A stretch of 51,660 nucleotides of DNA from an uncultured Pseudomonadales bacterium. GTDB lineage: Bacteria; Pseudomonadota; Gammaproteobacteria; Pseudomonadales; Porticoccaceae. The stretch spans positions 1 through 51,660 of the forward strand of contig CALSNK010000022.1 in assembly GCA_943787675.1 (NCBI GenBank), in the 5' to 3' direction. Shown in pieces: positions 18,273-28,015 of the stretch (position 1 is its first letter; each line of letters begins with the position of its first letter). The notes beneath the pieces were generated by a model that saw nothing but the letters and a program-made list of their open reading frames with translations, was not told the DNA's origin and ran no database searches. The translations under genes and the position numbers were made by a program.

Positions 18273-18289
18273 TATCCCAAAATGGGATA
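18273..18289. promoter_or_regulatory. Operator palindrome upstream of XRE gene A
   Basis: TATCCCAAAATGGGATA is a perfect 7-3-7 inverted repeat. It ends 10 bp before TATACT (18300-18305), a likely -10 for the downstream XRE gene, and covers its -35 position. Copy B of the duplication keeps the palindrome at the same distance, which argues that it is functional. Confidence 0.65.
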
Positions 18290-18341
18290 TTAAGCACAAT
18301 ATACTAGATTGGGATATTTCTCAACCAGCAGGGATATCCAA

Positions 18342-18593
18342 ATGGCCAATAAGTTATGGGATGGCGACAGAGAACAATTAAGAAAGTTACTTAAAACTCT
18401 AAGGAAGGATGAGGCAAACCTAAAACAAACTGAACTAGCCAAAGCTCTTGGTAGGCACCAAAGTTATATTTCGAAATATGAGAATGGAGAGCGCAACCTC
18501 GATTATGTTGAAATTACTGAAATATGTAGGGCTCTCGGCACATCTATGCAACGATTTAACCGCTTATATGAAAAAAGCATTCGCATAAAATAA
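18342..18593 (+). CDS. XRE-family HTH regulator A
   Basis: An 83-aa single-domain helix-turn-helix protein. The HTH covers ~25-75 with QTELAKALG as positioning helix and HQSYISKYENG as recognition helix. No extra sensing domain is present. The ATG at 18342 follows AGGGATATCC; in-frame codons reach back to 18309, but TATACT lies just upstream, so translation from there is unlikely. Its paralogue follows 156 bp downstream. Autorepression is inferred from the operator palindrome upstream. Confidence 0.85.
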   Translation: MANKLWDGDREQLRKLLKTLRKDEANLKQTELAKALGRHQSYISKYENGERNLDYVEITEICRALGTSMQRFNRLYEKSIRIK

Positions 18594-18680
18594 TCAATTA
18601 GCGAGAGCTCGAGGTCAGTCGGCCGCTATATCTTGGTCTAATCGCAATATGTTCTTGTTCAGGAAATATTGAATAAGTTA

Positions 18681-18697
18681 TATCCTGAAATGGGATA
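18681..18697. promoter_or_regulatory. Operator palindrome upstream of XRE gene B
   Basis: TATCCTGAAATGGGATA is the same 7-3-7 palindrome as in copy A with one changed pair. TATACT follows at 18708-18713, the centre-to-hexamer distance being 19 bp in both copies. Confidence 0.6.
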
Positions 18698-18719
18698 TCA
18701 GGGCCAATATACTAGATTG

Positions 18720-18747
18720 GGATATTTCTCAGCCAGCAGAAATATCC
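18720..18747. promoter_or_regulatory. Inverted repeat over the ribosome-binding region of XRE gene B
   Basis: GGATATTTCT and AGAAATATCC form a perfect 10-bp inverted repeat with an 8-bp spacer, ending two bases before the ATG at 18750. It could be a second operator or an mRNA hairpin hiding the start. In copy A the same place has two mismatched pairs. Confidence 0.5.
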
Positions 18748-18749
18748 AA

Positions 18750-18995
18750 ATGAGCAACAAATTGTGGGACAACAACAGGGCCCAATTAAGAGCGTTACTG
18801 AAAAAGTTGCGGGAAGACGACCCTCATGTAAACCAAACGGAATTAGCTAAAATGCTCGGTAGGCCCCAAAGCTATATTTCGAAATATGAGAATGGAGAAC
18901 GCAAGCTTGATTACGTTGAAATTACTGAGATATGTAAGGCTCTCAATGTGTCTATGCAGCGATTCAACAAACTGTATGAAGAAAGCATTCAATAA
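18750..18995 (+). CDS. XRE-family HTH regulator B
   Basis: An 81-aa paralogue of the preceding regulator. The HTH includes QTELAKMLG and PQSYISKYENG. The recognition helix differs from copy A only at its first residue (Pro for His), so the two probably bind the same operators. ATG 18750 aligns with the chosen start of copy A. The frame extends to 18669, but promoter elements occupy that stretch. Nothing is recognisable between its end and the exporter gene at 19270 (274 bp). Confidence 0.85.
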   Translation: MSNKLWDNNRAQLRALLKKLREDDPHVNQTELAKMLGRPQSYISKYENGERKLDYVEITEICKALNVSMQRFNKLYEESIQ

Positions 18996-19269
18996 ACCCA
19001 ATAGATCGCCGTTCACCCAGTGACGGGGACGTCCGACGGCCTTGCCTGCGAATAACTCGAAACTCTAAGTTTACCTGTAACAAGATTGAATTAACCCTGG
19101 ATCAAGACTCACGGTCTTACCACTCGACCCAAACTGCCCCTCTCGAATACACCCTAACCAAACTCACCTAATAATCAGCGACACCCTATAAACTTGGCGT
19201 GCAAAACCGCATAATAGCGCCCTGCTCAAACCCACTGTTTAATAATAATGCTCAGAGACAATATTTAAG

Positions 19270-21867
19270 ATGACATCATCATTATTTGATCTATACGATA
19301 AGACGGTGCTTCGCCATCCGATGGCGTCACTATTCGCGGTTATTGCCCTCACCATTGCGATGGCGTTTGGCCTACCCAACTTTAAGTTGGATGCCTCTGC
19401 GGACTCACTGACCCTAGAACATGACGATGATCTGAACTTCTTCCGCGAAGTGGTGCAGCGCTATGGCAGCGACAACTTTCTAATTGTGACCTTTTCGCCC
19501 AAATCCGGCGATCTGTTCGATGATACAAACATTGAAACCCTAAAAGCTCTCCGTGAAGATCTGGCGACCATCGAGGGTGTTGAAGGCATTTTATCCATGC
19601 TCGATGTGCCGTTGCTCTACAGCCCTATGGTTGCTGTTGCAGACCTCAAAGAAGAGCTAAACACCCTGCTCAGTGAGGGTGTTGATAAGCAGTTGGCCAA
19701 ACAGGAATTTCTCAACAGCCCAATTTACAAAGACGTGATTCTCAGCGCCGATGGCCAGACCACAGGATTGCTGGCAACTCTGGCTCTCGACGAGACCTAT
19801 CTGCAACTGGTCACCGCAAGGGACGATCTGCGCCTAGTCCGTGACACCCAGGGTTTAACTCCAGAGCAGCAGGTTCAGCTAGAAGCAGTGAGTTTAGAAT
19901 TTCTTAATTATCGCACCATTAAAGCGGCTCAGGATCACCAGCGTGTGGCTGAGGTGCGGGCGCTCATTACCGGCTACCGAGATAACGCCACAATATTTCT
20001 CGGTGGGCCAGATATGATCACTGCAGATATGGTCGACTTTATCAAGAGTGATCTGGTGGTTTTTGGCACCGGCATACTGCTGTTTATTATCGCCACATTA
20101 GCGCTGATTTTCCGCCAGATTCGCTGGGTAGTCCTGCCACTGGCAACCTGCACCTTTTGTCTGATTACTATCCTTGGGTTTCTAAGCTGGATCGATTGGC
20201 GTCTTACCGTTATCTCGTCTAACTTCGTCTCTCTACTGTTGATTATCACATTGGCCCTGACCATTCACCTGATTGTGCGCTATCGGGAACTGCAGAGCCA
20301 AAAGCCCGATGCCTCCCAGCATCAGCTAGTCAGCGAGACCGTTATGTCCATGGCCAAGCCCTGCCTGTATAGCGTACTGACTACCATCGTTGCCTTTATG
20401 TCGCTCGTGGTCAGTAACATTCGCCCGGTGATCGATTTCGGCTGGATGATGACTATGGGTATTAGCTTGGCCCTAGTCGTGACCTTTGTGGTTATTCCTG
20501 CGGGCATGATGCTGTTCGGCAAGGGCAAGAATGCCGGTGAAAATGACAATTCCGCCGCCATCACCACCAAATTTTCGCAGTTTACGGAGCATAACGGCAC
20601 CCTAGTGCTGCTGATCGCCACAGCCCTTACAGCCCTATCTATTTACGGCGTGTCTCGATTAGAAGTGGAGAACCGCTTTATTGATTACTTCCGCGCGGAC
20701 ACTGAAATCTATCAGGGCATGGAAATAATCGACACCGCTATGGGTGGCACCACGCCGCTGGATATTATTATTCAGGCACCGACCTTTGCCGCCATAGAAA
20801 CCACTGCATTTGGTGATGGCACTGAAGCGAGTGCTGAATATGGTTATGAGGATTCTGGCTACGGGGATGCCGATGAATATTCTGACGATGGCTATGGCGA
20901 AGATGACAGTTATGGTGAAGATAGCGGCTATGGCGATGAACTATCCTTCGAAGAAGCCCCTGCCGAAGATGCCCTAAAAGACACTTACTGGTTCTCGTCG
21001 ACTGGCCTTGCGGATCTAGCTAAGTTGCAGACCTTTATTGATGCCCAGCCAGAAGTCGGCAAGGTTAGCTCACTGGTACAGATTTACGATGTAGCCAGTG
21101 ATCTCAGCGGACACAGGCTCAACGACTTTGAAATTGCCTTTATGCGCAAGAGCCTGGGCCCAGAGATCTATCAGCAGATGGTGGCGCCCTACCTAATCGA
21201 AGACCTTGATGAGGCCCGCATTCAGTTGCGCGCCATGGAGACCGGCGGTGAGTTGCGCCGTGCCGACCTGCTTAAAAAGATCAATGATTATGCCGTGAAT
21301 GAAGTGGGCATTGCTCAAGAAGATATTCGTTTTACCGGCATACTGGTGCTCTACAACAATATGCTGCAGAGCCTGTATCGCTCACAGATACTGACTCTCG
21401 GCGCTGTTTTTGTGGGCATTATGCTGATGTTTTTGGTGCTGTTTCGCTCCTTAAAAATCTCTGTGATTGCGATACTACCCAACTTTCTAGCCGCGGGTAT
21501 TGTTCTTGGCGGAATGGGCATTAGCGGGATTCCCCTGGATATGATGACCATTACTATTGCCGCGATTACCGTGGGTATTGGTGTTGACCATGCGATTCAT
21601 TACCTCACCCGGTTTTCTCGAGAATTTAAGGTCGATGGCAATTACATCGCCTCTATGCACCGCGCCCATGCCAGTATTGGCCAGGCACTGTTCTATACCG
21701 CCATGACCATTATTATCGGATTTTCGATTCTGGCTCTGTCTAACTTTATTCCGTCGGTTTACTTCGGACTGCTCACTGGCCTAGCCATGACAGCAGCCCT
21801 CTTGGGTTCAATGACCTTGCTACCCAAATTAATTCTTATGTCCAAGCCATTTGGCCCAGGTAAATAA
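19270..21867 (+). CDS. MMPL/RND-superfamily exporter with acidic Tyr/Gly repeat
   Basis: This 865-aa inner-membrane protein has two repeats of one membrane helix plus a large periplasmic loop and a five-helix bundle. TM1 is ~18-36, loop 1 ~40-250, helices ~255-415, TM7 ~440-458, loop 2 ~465-695 and the last bundle ~700-860. Loop 2 contains an unusual acidic low-complexity tract (~522-558) of units such as DSGYG and DDGYGED. It matches the COG1033-type 'predicted exporter' family related to lipid or hopanoid carriers, not the AcrB type, and has no adaptor gene beside it. Its stop abuts the uup ATG, implying co-transcription. The substrate is unknown. Confidence 0.85.
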   Translation: MTSSLFDLYDKTVLRHPMASLFAVIALTIAMAFGLPNFKLDASADSLTLEHDDDLNFFREVVQRYGSDNFLIVTFSPKSGDLFDDTNIETLKALREDLATIEGVEGILSMLDVPLLYSPMVAVADLKEELNTLLSEGVDKQLAKQEFLNSPIYKDVILSADGQTTGLLATLALDETYLQLVTARDDLRLVRDTQGLTPEQQVQLEAVSLEFLNYRTIKAAQDHQRVAEVRALITGYRDNATIFLGGPDMITADMVDFIKSDLVVFGTGILLFIIATLALIFRQIRWVVLPLATCTFCLITILGFLSWIDWRLTVISSNFVSLLLIITLALTIHLIVRYRELQSQKPDASQHQLVSETVMSMAKPCLYSVLTTIVAFMSLVVSNIRPVIDFGWMMTMGISLALVVTFVVIPAGMMLFGKGKNAGENDNSAAITTKFSQFTEHNGTLVLLIATALTALSIYGVSRLEVENRFIDYFRADTEIYQGMEIIDTAMGGTTPLDIIIQAPTFAAIETTAFGDGTEASAEYGYEDSGYGDADEYSDDGYGEDDSYGEDSGYGDELSFEEAPAEDALKDTYWFSSTGLADLAKLQTFIDAQPEVGKVSSLVQIYDVASDLSGHRLNDFEIAFMRKSLGPEIYQQMVAPYLIEDLDEARIQLRAMETGGELRRADLLKKINDYAVNEVGIAQEDIRFTGILVLYNNMLQSLYRSQILTLGAVFVGIMLMFLVLFRSLKISVIAILPNFLAAGIVLGGMGISGIPLDMMTITIAAITVGIGVDHAIHYLTRFSREFKVDGNYIASMHRAHASIGQALFYTAMTIIIGFSILALSNFIPSVYFGLLTGLAMTAALLGSMTLLPKLILMSKPFGPGK

Positions 21868-23742
21868 ATGCCCCTAGTAACACTGCAAGACGTTTTTCTA
21901 AGTTATGGCCAACCGCCACTTATTGATCATCTCGATCTCGTTATTGAACCCAATGAGCGCGTCTGCCTGATTGGTAGAAATGGTGCGGGTAAATCGACCC
22001 TGATGAAAATAATCACTGGGCAAATTACCCCGGATGAAGGCTCAATCAAGCGCGCCAGCGGCGTCAAGGTTGCTCAGCTTGAGCAGTCGGTTCCCCATGA
22101 CACTAGCGGCACTGTTTTCGATGTAATAGCACAGGGAATGGGCGCTGAGGGTGAGTTGGTAAAAACATTCCACCATCTTATTCAGCAGCTCAATGTAGAC
22201 CCTAGCCCCAAGGTCATGAACGCCTACGAAGAATGTCAGGCCGAGCTTGATCGAGTGAACGGCTGGGATATTAACAGTCGCGTTGAAGCCATTATTACCA
22301 AAATGGAACTCGATCCAGACGTGGACATATCTAGCCTCTCTGGAGGTTATAAGCGCCGTGTATTACTGGCCCGAGCACTGGTCTGTGATCCCGATCTGTT
22401 GCTCTTAGACGAGCCCACCAACCACCTGGATATTGAAGCCATTCAGTGGGTTGAGCAGTTTCTGCTCAAGTGGGAAGGTTCATTATTATTTATTAGTCAC
22501 GATCGACGGTTTATGGATAATTTGGCCAACCGATTTATTGAGATTGATCGCGGCAAATTGCAAGACTACAACTGTGACTACAGCACCTATCTGGTGCGCA
22601 AAGAAGAAAACCTAGAAATCGAAGATCGTCAAAATGCACTCTTCGACAAACGCCTCTCTCAAGAAGAGGTGTGGATCAGGCAGGGGATTAAGGCGCGCCG
22701 CACCCGTAACGAAGGTCGAGTGCGAGCACTGGAATCTATGCGCAGAGAACATGCCGACCGCCGCAAGCAGTTGGGCACCGCGCGTATGGATATTCAGGCA
22801 GCAGAAAAGTCCGGCAAAATTGTGGCCGAAGCCGACAATGTCAGCTTCGCCTTCGATAACGGCAAGCAGGTAGTGAAAAATTTCTCTACCCTGATTCAGC
22901 GTGGCGATAAGGTCGGCTTTATTGGCCGCAACGGCGTGGGTAAAACCACGTTGATCAAACTACTGCTCGGCGAACTAACCCCGCAGCAGGGCAGCATTAA
23001 AACCGGCACCAACCTTAATATTGCTTATTTTGATCAGTATCGCTCGGCCCTGGATGAAGAAAAAACCGTGCAGGACAATGTCTCTGGCGGTCGCGACATG
23101 CTCGAGATCGGCGGCAAGCAACGTCATGTTATCAGCTACCTGCAAGACTTTTTGTTTGCACCAGAACGCTGCCGACAGCCGGTAAAAGCCCTATCTGGTG
23201 GAGAGCGTAATCGCCTTTTATTGGCCAAACTGTTTACTCAGCCCTCCAATATTCTGGTACTCGACGAACCTACTAACGATCTCGACATCGATACCTTAGA
23301 TCTGCTCGAAGAGCTGCTGATTGATTACAAGGGCACGGTTATTTTGGTCAGTCACGACCGGGCCTTTCTCAACAATGTGGTTACCAGCACATTGGTGTTC
23401 GACGGCTCTGGCACCATTGAGCAATACATCGGCGGATACGACGACTGGTTGCGCCAGCGCAAGACAGAAAAGGACACCAAAGTAGCGGCACCTAAGGCCC
23501 AGGCTAAGAGCGCCACGACCAGTAAAAAACTCAGCTACAACGATCAGCGTGAGCTCGATGGATTACCGGCAGAGATAGAGAAAATAGAAATCCAAATCGC
23601 CGCGACCTCCGAGTTAATTAGCACGCCAGGGTTCTATCAAGGTGATCGACCCAGCATTGAAGCCGTAGAGAGTCAGTTAGCCGCCGAGCAGCAGCAGCTT
23701 GCACAGTGCTATGCACGCTGGGAGCTATTGGAAAATCAATAG
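21868..23742 (+). CDS. uup: ABC-F ATPase Uup
   Basis: A soluble ABC-F protein with two ATPase domains and no membrane segment, acting on the ribosome and on DNA structure stability. Domain 1 has GRNGAGKS, LSGGYKRR and LLLDEPTNHLD; domain 2 has GRNGVGKT, LSGGERNR and LVLDEPTNDLD. The linker (~245-320) is highly charged. A C-terminal coiled coil (~555-624), rich in Glu/Gln, distinguishes Uup from EttA and YheS. Length 624 aa against 635 in E. coli. The ATG starts immediately after the exporter stop. Confidence 0.94.
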   Translation: MPLVTLQDVFLSYGQPPLIDHLDLVIEPNERVCLIGRNGAGKSTLMKIITGQITPDEGSIKRASGVKVAQLEQSVPHDTSGTVFDVIAQGMGAEGELVKTFHHLIQQLNVDPSPKVMNAYEECQAELDRVNGWDINSRVEAIITKMELDPDVDISSLSGGYKRRVLLARALVCDPDLLLLDEPTNHLDIEAIQWVEQFLLKWEGSLLFISHDRRFMDNLANRFIEIDRGKLQDYNCDYSTYLVRKEENLEIEDRQNALFDKRLSQEEVWIRQGIKARRTRNEGRVRALESMRREHADRRKQLGTARMDIQAAEKSGKIVAEADNVSFAFDNGKQVVKNFSTLIQRGDKVGFIGRNGVGKTTLIKLLLGELTPQQGSIKTGTNLNIAYFDQYRSALDEEKTVQDNVSGGRDMLEIGGKQRHVISYLQDFLFAPERCRQPVKALSGGERNRLLLAKLFTQPSNILVLDEPTNDLDIDTLDLLEELLIDYKGTVILVSHDRAFLNNVVTSTLVFDGSGTIEQYIGGYDDWLRQRKTEKDTKVAAPKAQAKSATTSKKLSYNDQRELDGLPAEIEKIEIQIAATSELISTPGFYQGDRPSIEAVESQLAAEQQQLAQCYARWELLENQ

Positions 23743-23800
23743 CGCCAGCGACACATTGTCATTAGAATCATTAACTTACACAAAGGGCCATAGATAACCC

Positions 23801-25342
23801 ATGACGGATCTCAGAAAACCTCTAGTACTGCTTATTCTGGATGGCTTCGGCTATAGCGACGACAATCAACATAATGCCGTTGCCAATGCCGATGCACCAA
23901 CATGGGAAAAACTCTGGGCCAACAACCCCAAAACGCTGATTCATACCTCAGGTCTCGAAGTCGGATTGCCCGAAGGTCAGATGGGCAACTCTGAAGTGGG
24001 CCATATGACATTGGGCGCTGGACGGGTGGTGTACCAAAACTTCACTCGTATTAACAAAGCTATCACCGACGGCGACTTTTTCACCAACCCAGTGTTCTGT
24101 GATGCGGTGGATAAAGCCGTCGCCAATGGCAAGGCCGTGCATATTATGGGCCTGCTGTCAGGCGGTGGCGTACACAGTCACGAAGATCATATAAATGCCA
24201 TGATTGAACTGGCCGCTAAGCGTGGTGCCAATAAAATTTATCTCCATGCCTCATTGGATGGCCGTGACTGCCCACCGCGCAGCGCCCTAGCCTCATTACA
24301 AAAAACTCAGGCCCTCTGCGAAAAAATCGGCGTGGCTAAAATTGTCTCGGTGATTGGTCGCTTCTATTCAATGGACCGGGATAACCGCTGGGATCGCGTG
24401 CAGGAGGCTTACCGGCTAATGACCGAGGGCGTGGCACCGTTTACCGCCACCGACCCTGTCAGTGCCCTTGAGGCCGCCTACGCCAGGGACGAAAATGATG
24501 AATTTGTCCATGGCACCAGTATCTGTGATCTAGGCCAGTCGCCGATTAAACTCGAAGATGGCGATGCGCTCATCTCAATGAACTTCAGACCAGATCGCGC
24601 CCGTGAAATAACCCATGCGTTGGTCGACGAGACCTTCACCGGTTTCGAGCGCCAGGCCGTCGTCAAATTATCGACCTTTGTTATGACTACCGAATACGAA
24701 GGCAATATTGATGTGCCCTGCGCCTACCCCCCAGAAAAACTGATTAATTCTATGGGTGAATATCTGGCCAGCCAAAACAAACAGCAGCTGCGTATTGCCG
24801 AAACCGAAAAATATGCCCATGTTACTTTCTTCTTTAGTGGTGGCCGGGAGTCACTCTACCCCGGCGAAGAGCGAGTGTTAATTCCTTCTCCCAATGTTGA
24901 TACCTACGACGCCATGCCAGAAATGAGCGCCCCAGAAGTCACCGAGAAGTTATTGGAAGCCATTGGCTCAGGAAAATTCGATACCATTATCTGTAACTAT
25001 GCCAACTGCGATCAGGTGGGCCACACAGGTAATTACGAGGCCTCAATAAAAGCCGTTGAAGCGGTAGACCACAGCCTCCGTCAAATAATCGATGCCCTAG
25101 AAAAAGTCGGGGGCGAAGTACTGATCACCGCCGACCATGGCAATGTAGAAGAAATGTTTGATGACTCTAACAACCAGCCCCATACCCAGCACACCACGCT
25201 GCCAGTACCCTTGGTTTATGCCGGCCCACGCCAAGTCTCCCTCCACAGTGGCGGCTCACTGGCAGATATTGCCCCCACCATGCTCGACCTTATGGGTTTA
25301 GCGCAGCCAGCCGAAATGACTGGTCGATCGCTGATTTCCTAA
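23801..25342 (+). CDS. gpmI: 2,3-bisphosphoglycerate-independent phosphoglycerate mutase
   Basis: Interconverts 3- and 2-phosphoglycerate in glycolysis using two Mn ions. The 513-aa protein has the metal site LILDGFG near residue 13, the nucleophile Ser in MGNSEVGH (~64), SLDGRDCPP, and the C-terminal metal motif ADHGNVE. Its stop overlaps the envC ATG (TAATG), the conserved gpmI-envC-ctpA arrangement of gammaproteobacteria. Confidence 0.98.
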   Translation: MTDLRKPLVLLILDGFGYSDDNQHNAVANADAPTWEKLWANNPKTLIHTSGLEVGLPEGQMGNSEVGHMTLGAGRVVYQNFTRINKAITDGDFFTNPVFCDAVDKAVANGKAVHIMGLLSGGGVHSHEDHINAMIELAAKRGANKIYLHASLDGRDCPPRSALASLQKTQALCEKIGVAKIVSVIGRFYSMDRDNRWDRVQEAYRLMTEGVAPFTATDPVSALEAAYARDENDEFVHGTSICDLGQSPIKLEDGDALISMNFRPDRAREITHALVDETFTGFERQAVVKLSTFVMTTEYEGNIDVPCAYPPEKLINSMGEYLASQNKQQLRIAETEKYAHVTFFFSGGRESLYPGEERVLIPSPNVDTYDAMPEMSAPEVTEKLLEAIGSGKFDTIICNYANCDQVGHTGNYEASIKAVEAVDHSLRQIIDALEKVGGEVLITADHGNVEEMFDDSNNQPHTQHTTLPVPLVYAGPRQVSLHSGGSLADIAPTMLDLMGLAQPAEMTGRSLIS

Positions 25343-26478
25343 TGAAGATCACACGGCCTGTAGTAGCAATCTGTTTATTGCTATGCATCAGCAGCCTCAG
25401 TGTTGCTGATGACAAACAGCAGGCACGACTTAAGGATTTAGAAAAATCAATTACCAGTCTTGAAAAGCGTCTGGCCACCCGTGATAAAGAAAAGAGCAAT
25501 CTGCAGAGCGCCCTAAAAAAAGTTGAACTCGAAGCGGGAAAAATCAGCCGTGATCTGCGCAAGCTACGTAAAAATATTTCTGGCCTCGAAGGCAAACTCT
25601 CAAAACTCAATAAGCAAGAGACCGTCTTGCAAGAAAATATCGCCCTGCAAAGCGGCGCTATTGTTGACCAGATCTCCGCCGCCTATAAGCTCGGCAACCA
25701 AGAACCTATCAAGCTACTGCTCAATCAAGAAGATCCCCAAAAAATAGCCCGAGTATTTAAATATTATGGTTATTTTCTCCAGGCCCGCACCGCAAAGCTT
25801 CAAAACTATATGGCCGATGTCGAAGCCCTGTCTGAGGTTATTGAAAGTATTAACCGTCAGAAATTGGAACTGTCCAAATCCCGAGCTGAATTAGAAGGCG
25901 GGCAAAAGAAGCTAGGTAACAGGGTTAAGCAGCGCTCTGGCACCTTGAAAAAACTTCAGGCCTCATTGCGCACCGATAAGAAGAAACTCGGCACCCTACA
26001 AAAAGAGCGGGGCAAGCTCGAAGAAATTCTGAGCGCCGTAGAAGAAGCAATAGTCGATATGAAGCTTCCCGAAAACTACCAGCCCTTCGCCTCTCGCAAG
26101 GGCAAGCTTAAGTGGCCACTCAAAGGAAAAGTCGCTCATAGTTATGGCAGTGCTCGCAGTGGCGAACTGCGCTGGGAAGGCTGGTTAATTAGCGCCCGGG
26201 CCGGCACCGCGGTGAATGCCGTTCACAATGGTCGCGTGGTTTTTTCAAACTACTTGCGAGGCTTTGGCCTGCTGATTATTCTTGACCATGGCGATGGCTA
26301 CATGACCCTCTATGCCCATAATCAGGAGCTGTTAAAAGATACTGGCGACTGGGTGCAGAGTAGTGAAATACTGTCTCGCGCTGGAGATACTGGCGGACTT
26401 GCCAAACCAGCCCTGTACTTTGAAATTCGTAAAAAGGGCAAGCCCGCTGACCCCAAAGTCTGGCTGGGTAAACGCTAA
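25342..26478 (+). CDS. envC: Murein hydrolase activator EnvC
   Basis: A periplasmic protein that activates AmiA/AmiB at the division site. The 378-aa product has a signal peptide (cleavage near SVA-DD, ~residue 22), a long coiled coil (~25-235) and a LytM/M23 domain (~255-378). That domain is degenerate: the usual metal ligands are replaced (RWEGW; LYFEIR for LHFEIR), as in E. coli EnvC, so it should activate rather than cut. Translation is coupled to gpmI through the TAATG overlap. Confidence 0.94.
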   Translation: MKITRPVVAICLLLCISSLSVADDKQQARLKDLEKSITSLEKRLATRDKEKSNLQSALKKVELEAGKISRDLRKLRKNISGLEGKLSKLNKQETVLQENIALQSGAIVDQISAAYKLGNQEPIKLLLNQEDPQKIARVFKYYGYFLQARTAKLQNYMADVEALSEVIESINRQKLELSKSRAELEGGQKKLGNRVKQRSGTLKKLQASLRTDKKKLGTLQKERGKLEEILSAVEEAIVDMKLPENYQPFASRKGKLKWPLKGKVAHSYGSARSGELRWEGWLISARAGTAVNAVHNGRVVFSNYLRGFGLLIILDHGDGYMTLYAHNQELLKDTGDWVQSSEILSRAGDTGGLAKPALYFEIRKKGKPADPKVWLGKR

Positions 26479-26598
26479 TCCATTAGCTAGGTCGCTCTAA
26501 GTTAAGAGTAATAATAGCCTGCACAGGTGTGCAACCAAGCTGGCTTTTTACACTCCAAGTAAGGTCTGCAGTTTGGACAATAATAAGGAAACTATTTT

Positions 26599-27942
26599 AT
26601 GTTACGAACCCTACTCAGCCCATGTTTGCCCATTCTTTGTCTCGTCGCCCCACTCTTTGTATCCGTCTCGTCACTAGCGTCTGAGGTAACAGAAGACCCA
26701 GCCGATGAAACTGTCAGTCTAGAGACAGAACAACAGTCCAGCGACGAATCTCGTTTACCTCTTCGGGAATTACGCCTATTTACCCAGGTGTTTGAGCAAA
26801 TTCGCCTCGGCTATGTAGAAGAGGTTAGCGACAGCGAACTATTAAACAATGCCATTGCCGGCCTGCTCTTAGAGCTAGACCCCCATTCGGTCTACCTAGA
26901 CACAGAACATTATAGCGATCTCCAAGAAAGCGCTAACGGCGAGTACAGCGGCCTTGGACTTGAGGTAGGTGGGGAGAACGGTTTGATAAAAGTCATCTCT
27001 CCCATCGACGATACCCCTGCGGCAAACGCCGGTATCGAAGCTGGTGATCTTATCGTTGAAATGAATGACGCACCTGTGCGCGGTATGGGTGTGCAGAAAG
27101 CCATCGACAGACTCAGAGGCGAGAAAGGCACCAGCATTAAGCTAACCGTCTACCGCGAAGGTCAGGATGGCCCCTTAGAGTTTGATGTGGTCCGTGACAC
27201 CATTCAGCTCAGCTCGGTGCGCAGCCGATTTCTTGAGCCCGGTTATGGCTATGTTCGCGTCTCTCAGTTCCAGCGTAAATCCGGCGCAGATTTTATCGAG
27301 ACCGTCGAAAAGCTTAAGTCACAAGCTGAGTTTCCCATAAAGGGATTGGTGCTTGATCTACGCAATAATCCCGGCGGTCTAGTGCCCGCCTCCGTTGAAA
27401 TGGCCGGCGCCCTGATTGACGGCGGCACAGTGGTCTACACCGAGGGTCGTCTGCCCAGTGCCAATCATAGTTTTGAGGCTAAGGCTGGGGATATTCTTGA
27501 TGGAGTGCCTATAGTCGTGCTCATTAACGGCGGCAGTGCCTCCGCATCGGAAATTGTGGCCGGTGCACTTCAAGACCATAAGCGAGCTGCCGTTATTGGT
27601 ACCCAGAGCTTTGGTAAGGGCTCGGTGCAAACCGTTATTCCCCTAGGTGATGGCCGCGCCGTTAAGTTGACCACAGCACGTTACTTTACGCCCAACGGCC
27701 GCTCCATTCAGGCCGAGGGTATAGTTCCCGACATGATAGTTCCCCGTGCAGAAATACGCCCTTATAAAACCCGCGACACAACCCGCGAAGCGGATCTGGA
27801 AGGACATCTGAATACTGTCGATAGTTCTGAGGAAGGGACAGAGAGCAAAACCGAATTACCCGCCGAAGACCTCAGCGGTGACAATCAACTTTATGAAGCC
27901 GTTAACTTATTAAAAGGTTTTCACTTACTGGGCAATAAATAA
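26599..27942 (+). CDS. ctpA: C-terminal processing protease CtpA (S41)
   Basis: A periplasmic serine protease that trims peptidoglycan-related and other envelope proteins. The 447-aa protein has a signal peptide (~1-28), a PDZ domain (~110-190, GLGLEVGGENG and AGIEAGDLI) and an S41 core. The catalytic Ser is in GGSASASEIV and the Lys in SFGKGSVQT. A Ser/Thr/Glu-rich tail follows. It is 120 bp after envC and is followed by a bidirectional terminator. Confidence 0.95.
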   Translation: MLRTLLSPCLPILCLVAPLFVSVSSLASEVTEDPADETVSLETEQQSSDESRLPLRELRLFTQVFEQIRLGYVEEVSDSELLNNAIAGLLLELDPHSVYLDTEHYSDLQESANGEYSGLGLEVGGENGLIKVISPIDDTPAANAGIEAGDLIVEMNDAPVRGMGVQKAIDRLRGEKGTSIKLTVYREGQDGPLEFDVVRDTIQLSSVRSRFLEPGYGYVRVSQFQRKSGADFIETVEKLKSQAEFPIKGLVLDLRNNPGGLVPASVEMAGALIDGGTVVYTEGRLPSANHSFEAKAGDILDGVPIVVLINGGSASASEIVAGALQDHKRAAVIGTQSFGKGSVQTVIPLGDGRAVKLTTARYFTPNGRSIQAEGIVPDMIVPRAEIRPYKTRDTTREADLEGHLNTVDSSEEGTESKTELPAEDLSGDNQLYEAVNLLKGFHLLGNK

Positions 27943-27968
27943 ACCCGTTTAGTTATTCAAAAATTGGA

Positions 27969-28007
27969 CCTGTTCACTGCTGAGCTTGAACCCCAGCAGT
28001 GAACAGG
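27969..28007. terminator. Bidirectional terminator between ctpA and the YeaQ-like gene
   Basis: A perfect 14-bp stem (27969-27982 with 27994-28007) encloses an 11-nt loop. A T-run (ATTTTTG) follows on the minus strand and a weaker T-rich tract follows on the plus strand. It serves two convergent genes. Confidence 0.75.
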
Positions 28008-28015
28008 GCCGCTGT

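Larger units (their letters stand above)
18273..18995 (+). repeat. Diverged tandem duplication of operator-promoter-XRE gene
   Basis: The unit 18273-18593 recurs at 18681-18995, offset by 408 bp. Conserved parts are the palindrome, TATACT, the TGGGATATTTCTC block, and most of the coding sequence including the recognition helix. The intervening 18594-18680 is unlike either unit. The arms differ enough to indicate an old duplication. Confidence 0.85.

Noticed and set aside
17987..18995. Toxin-antitoxin module (83-aa protein plus XRE)
   Set aside because: Divergent orientation, two regulators and no recognisable toxin fold; nothing supports toxicity.
18996..19269. Possible RNA gene or attachment site between XRE B and the exporter
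   Set aside because: No tRNA-like fold, direct repeat or conserved element could be seen.
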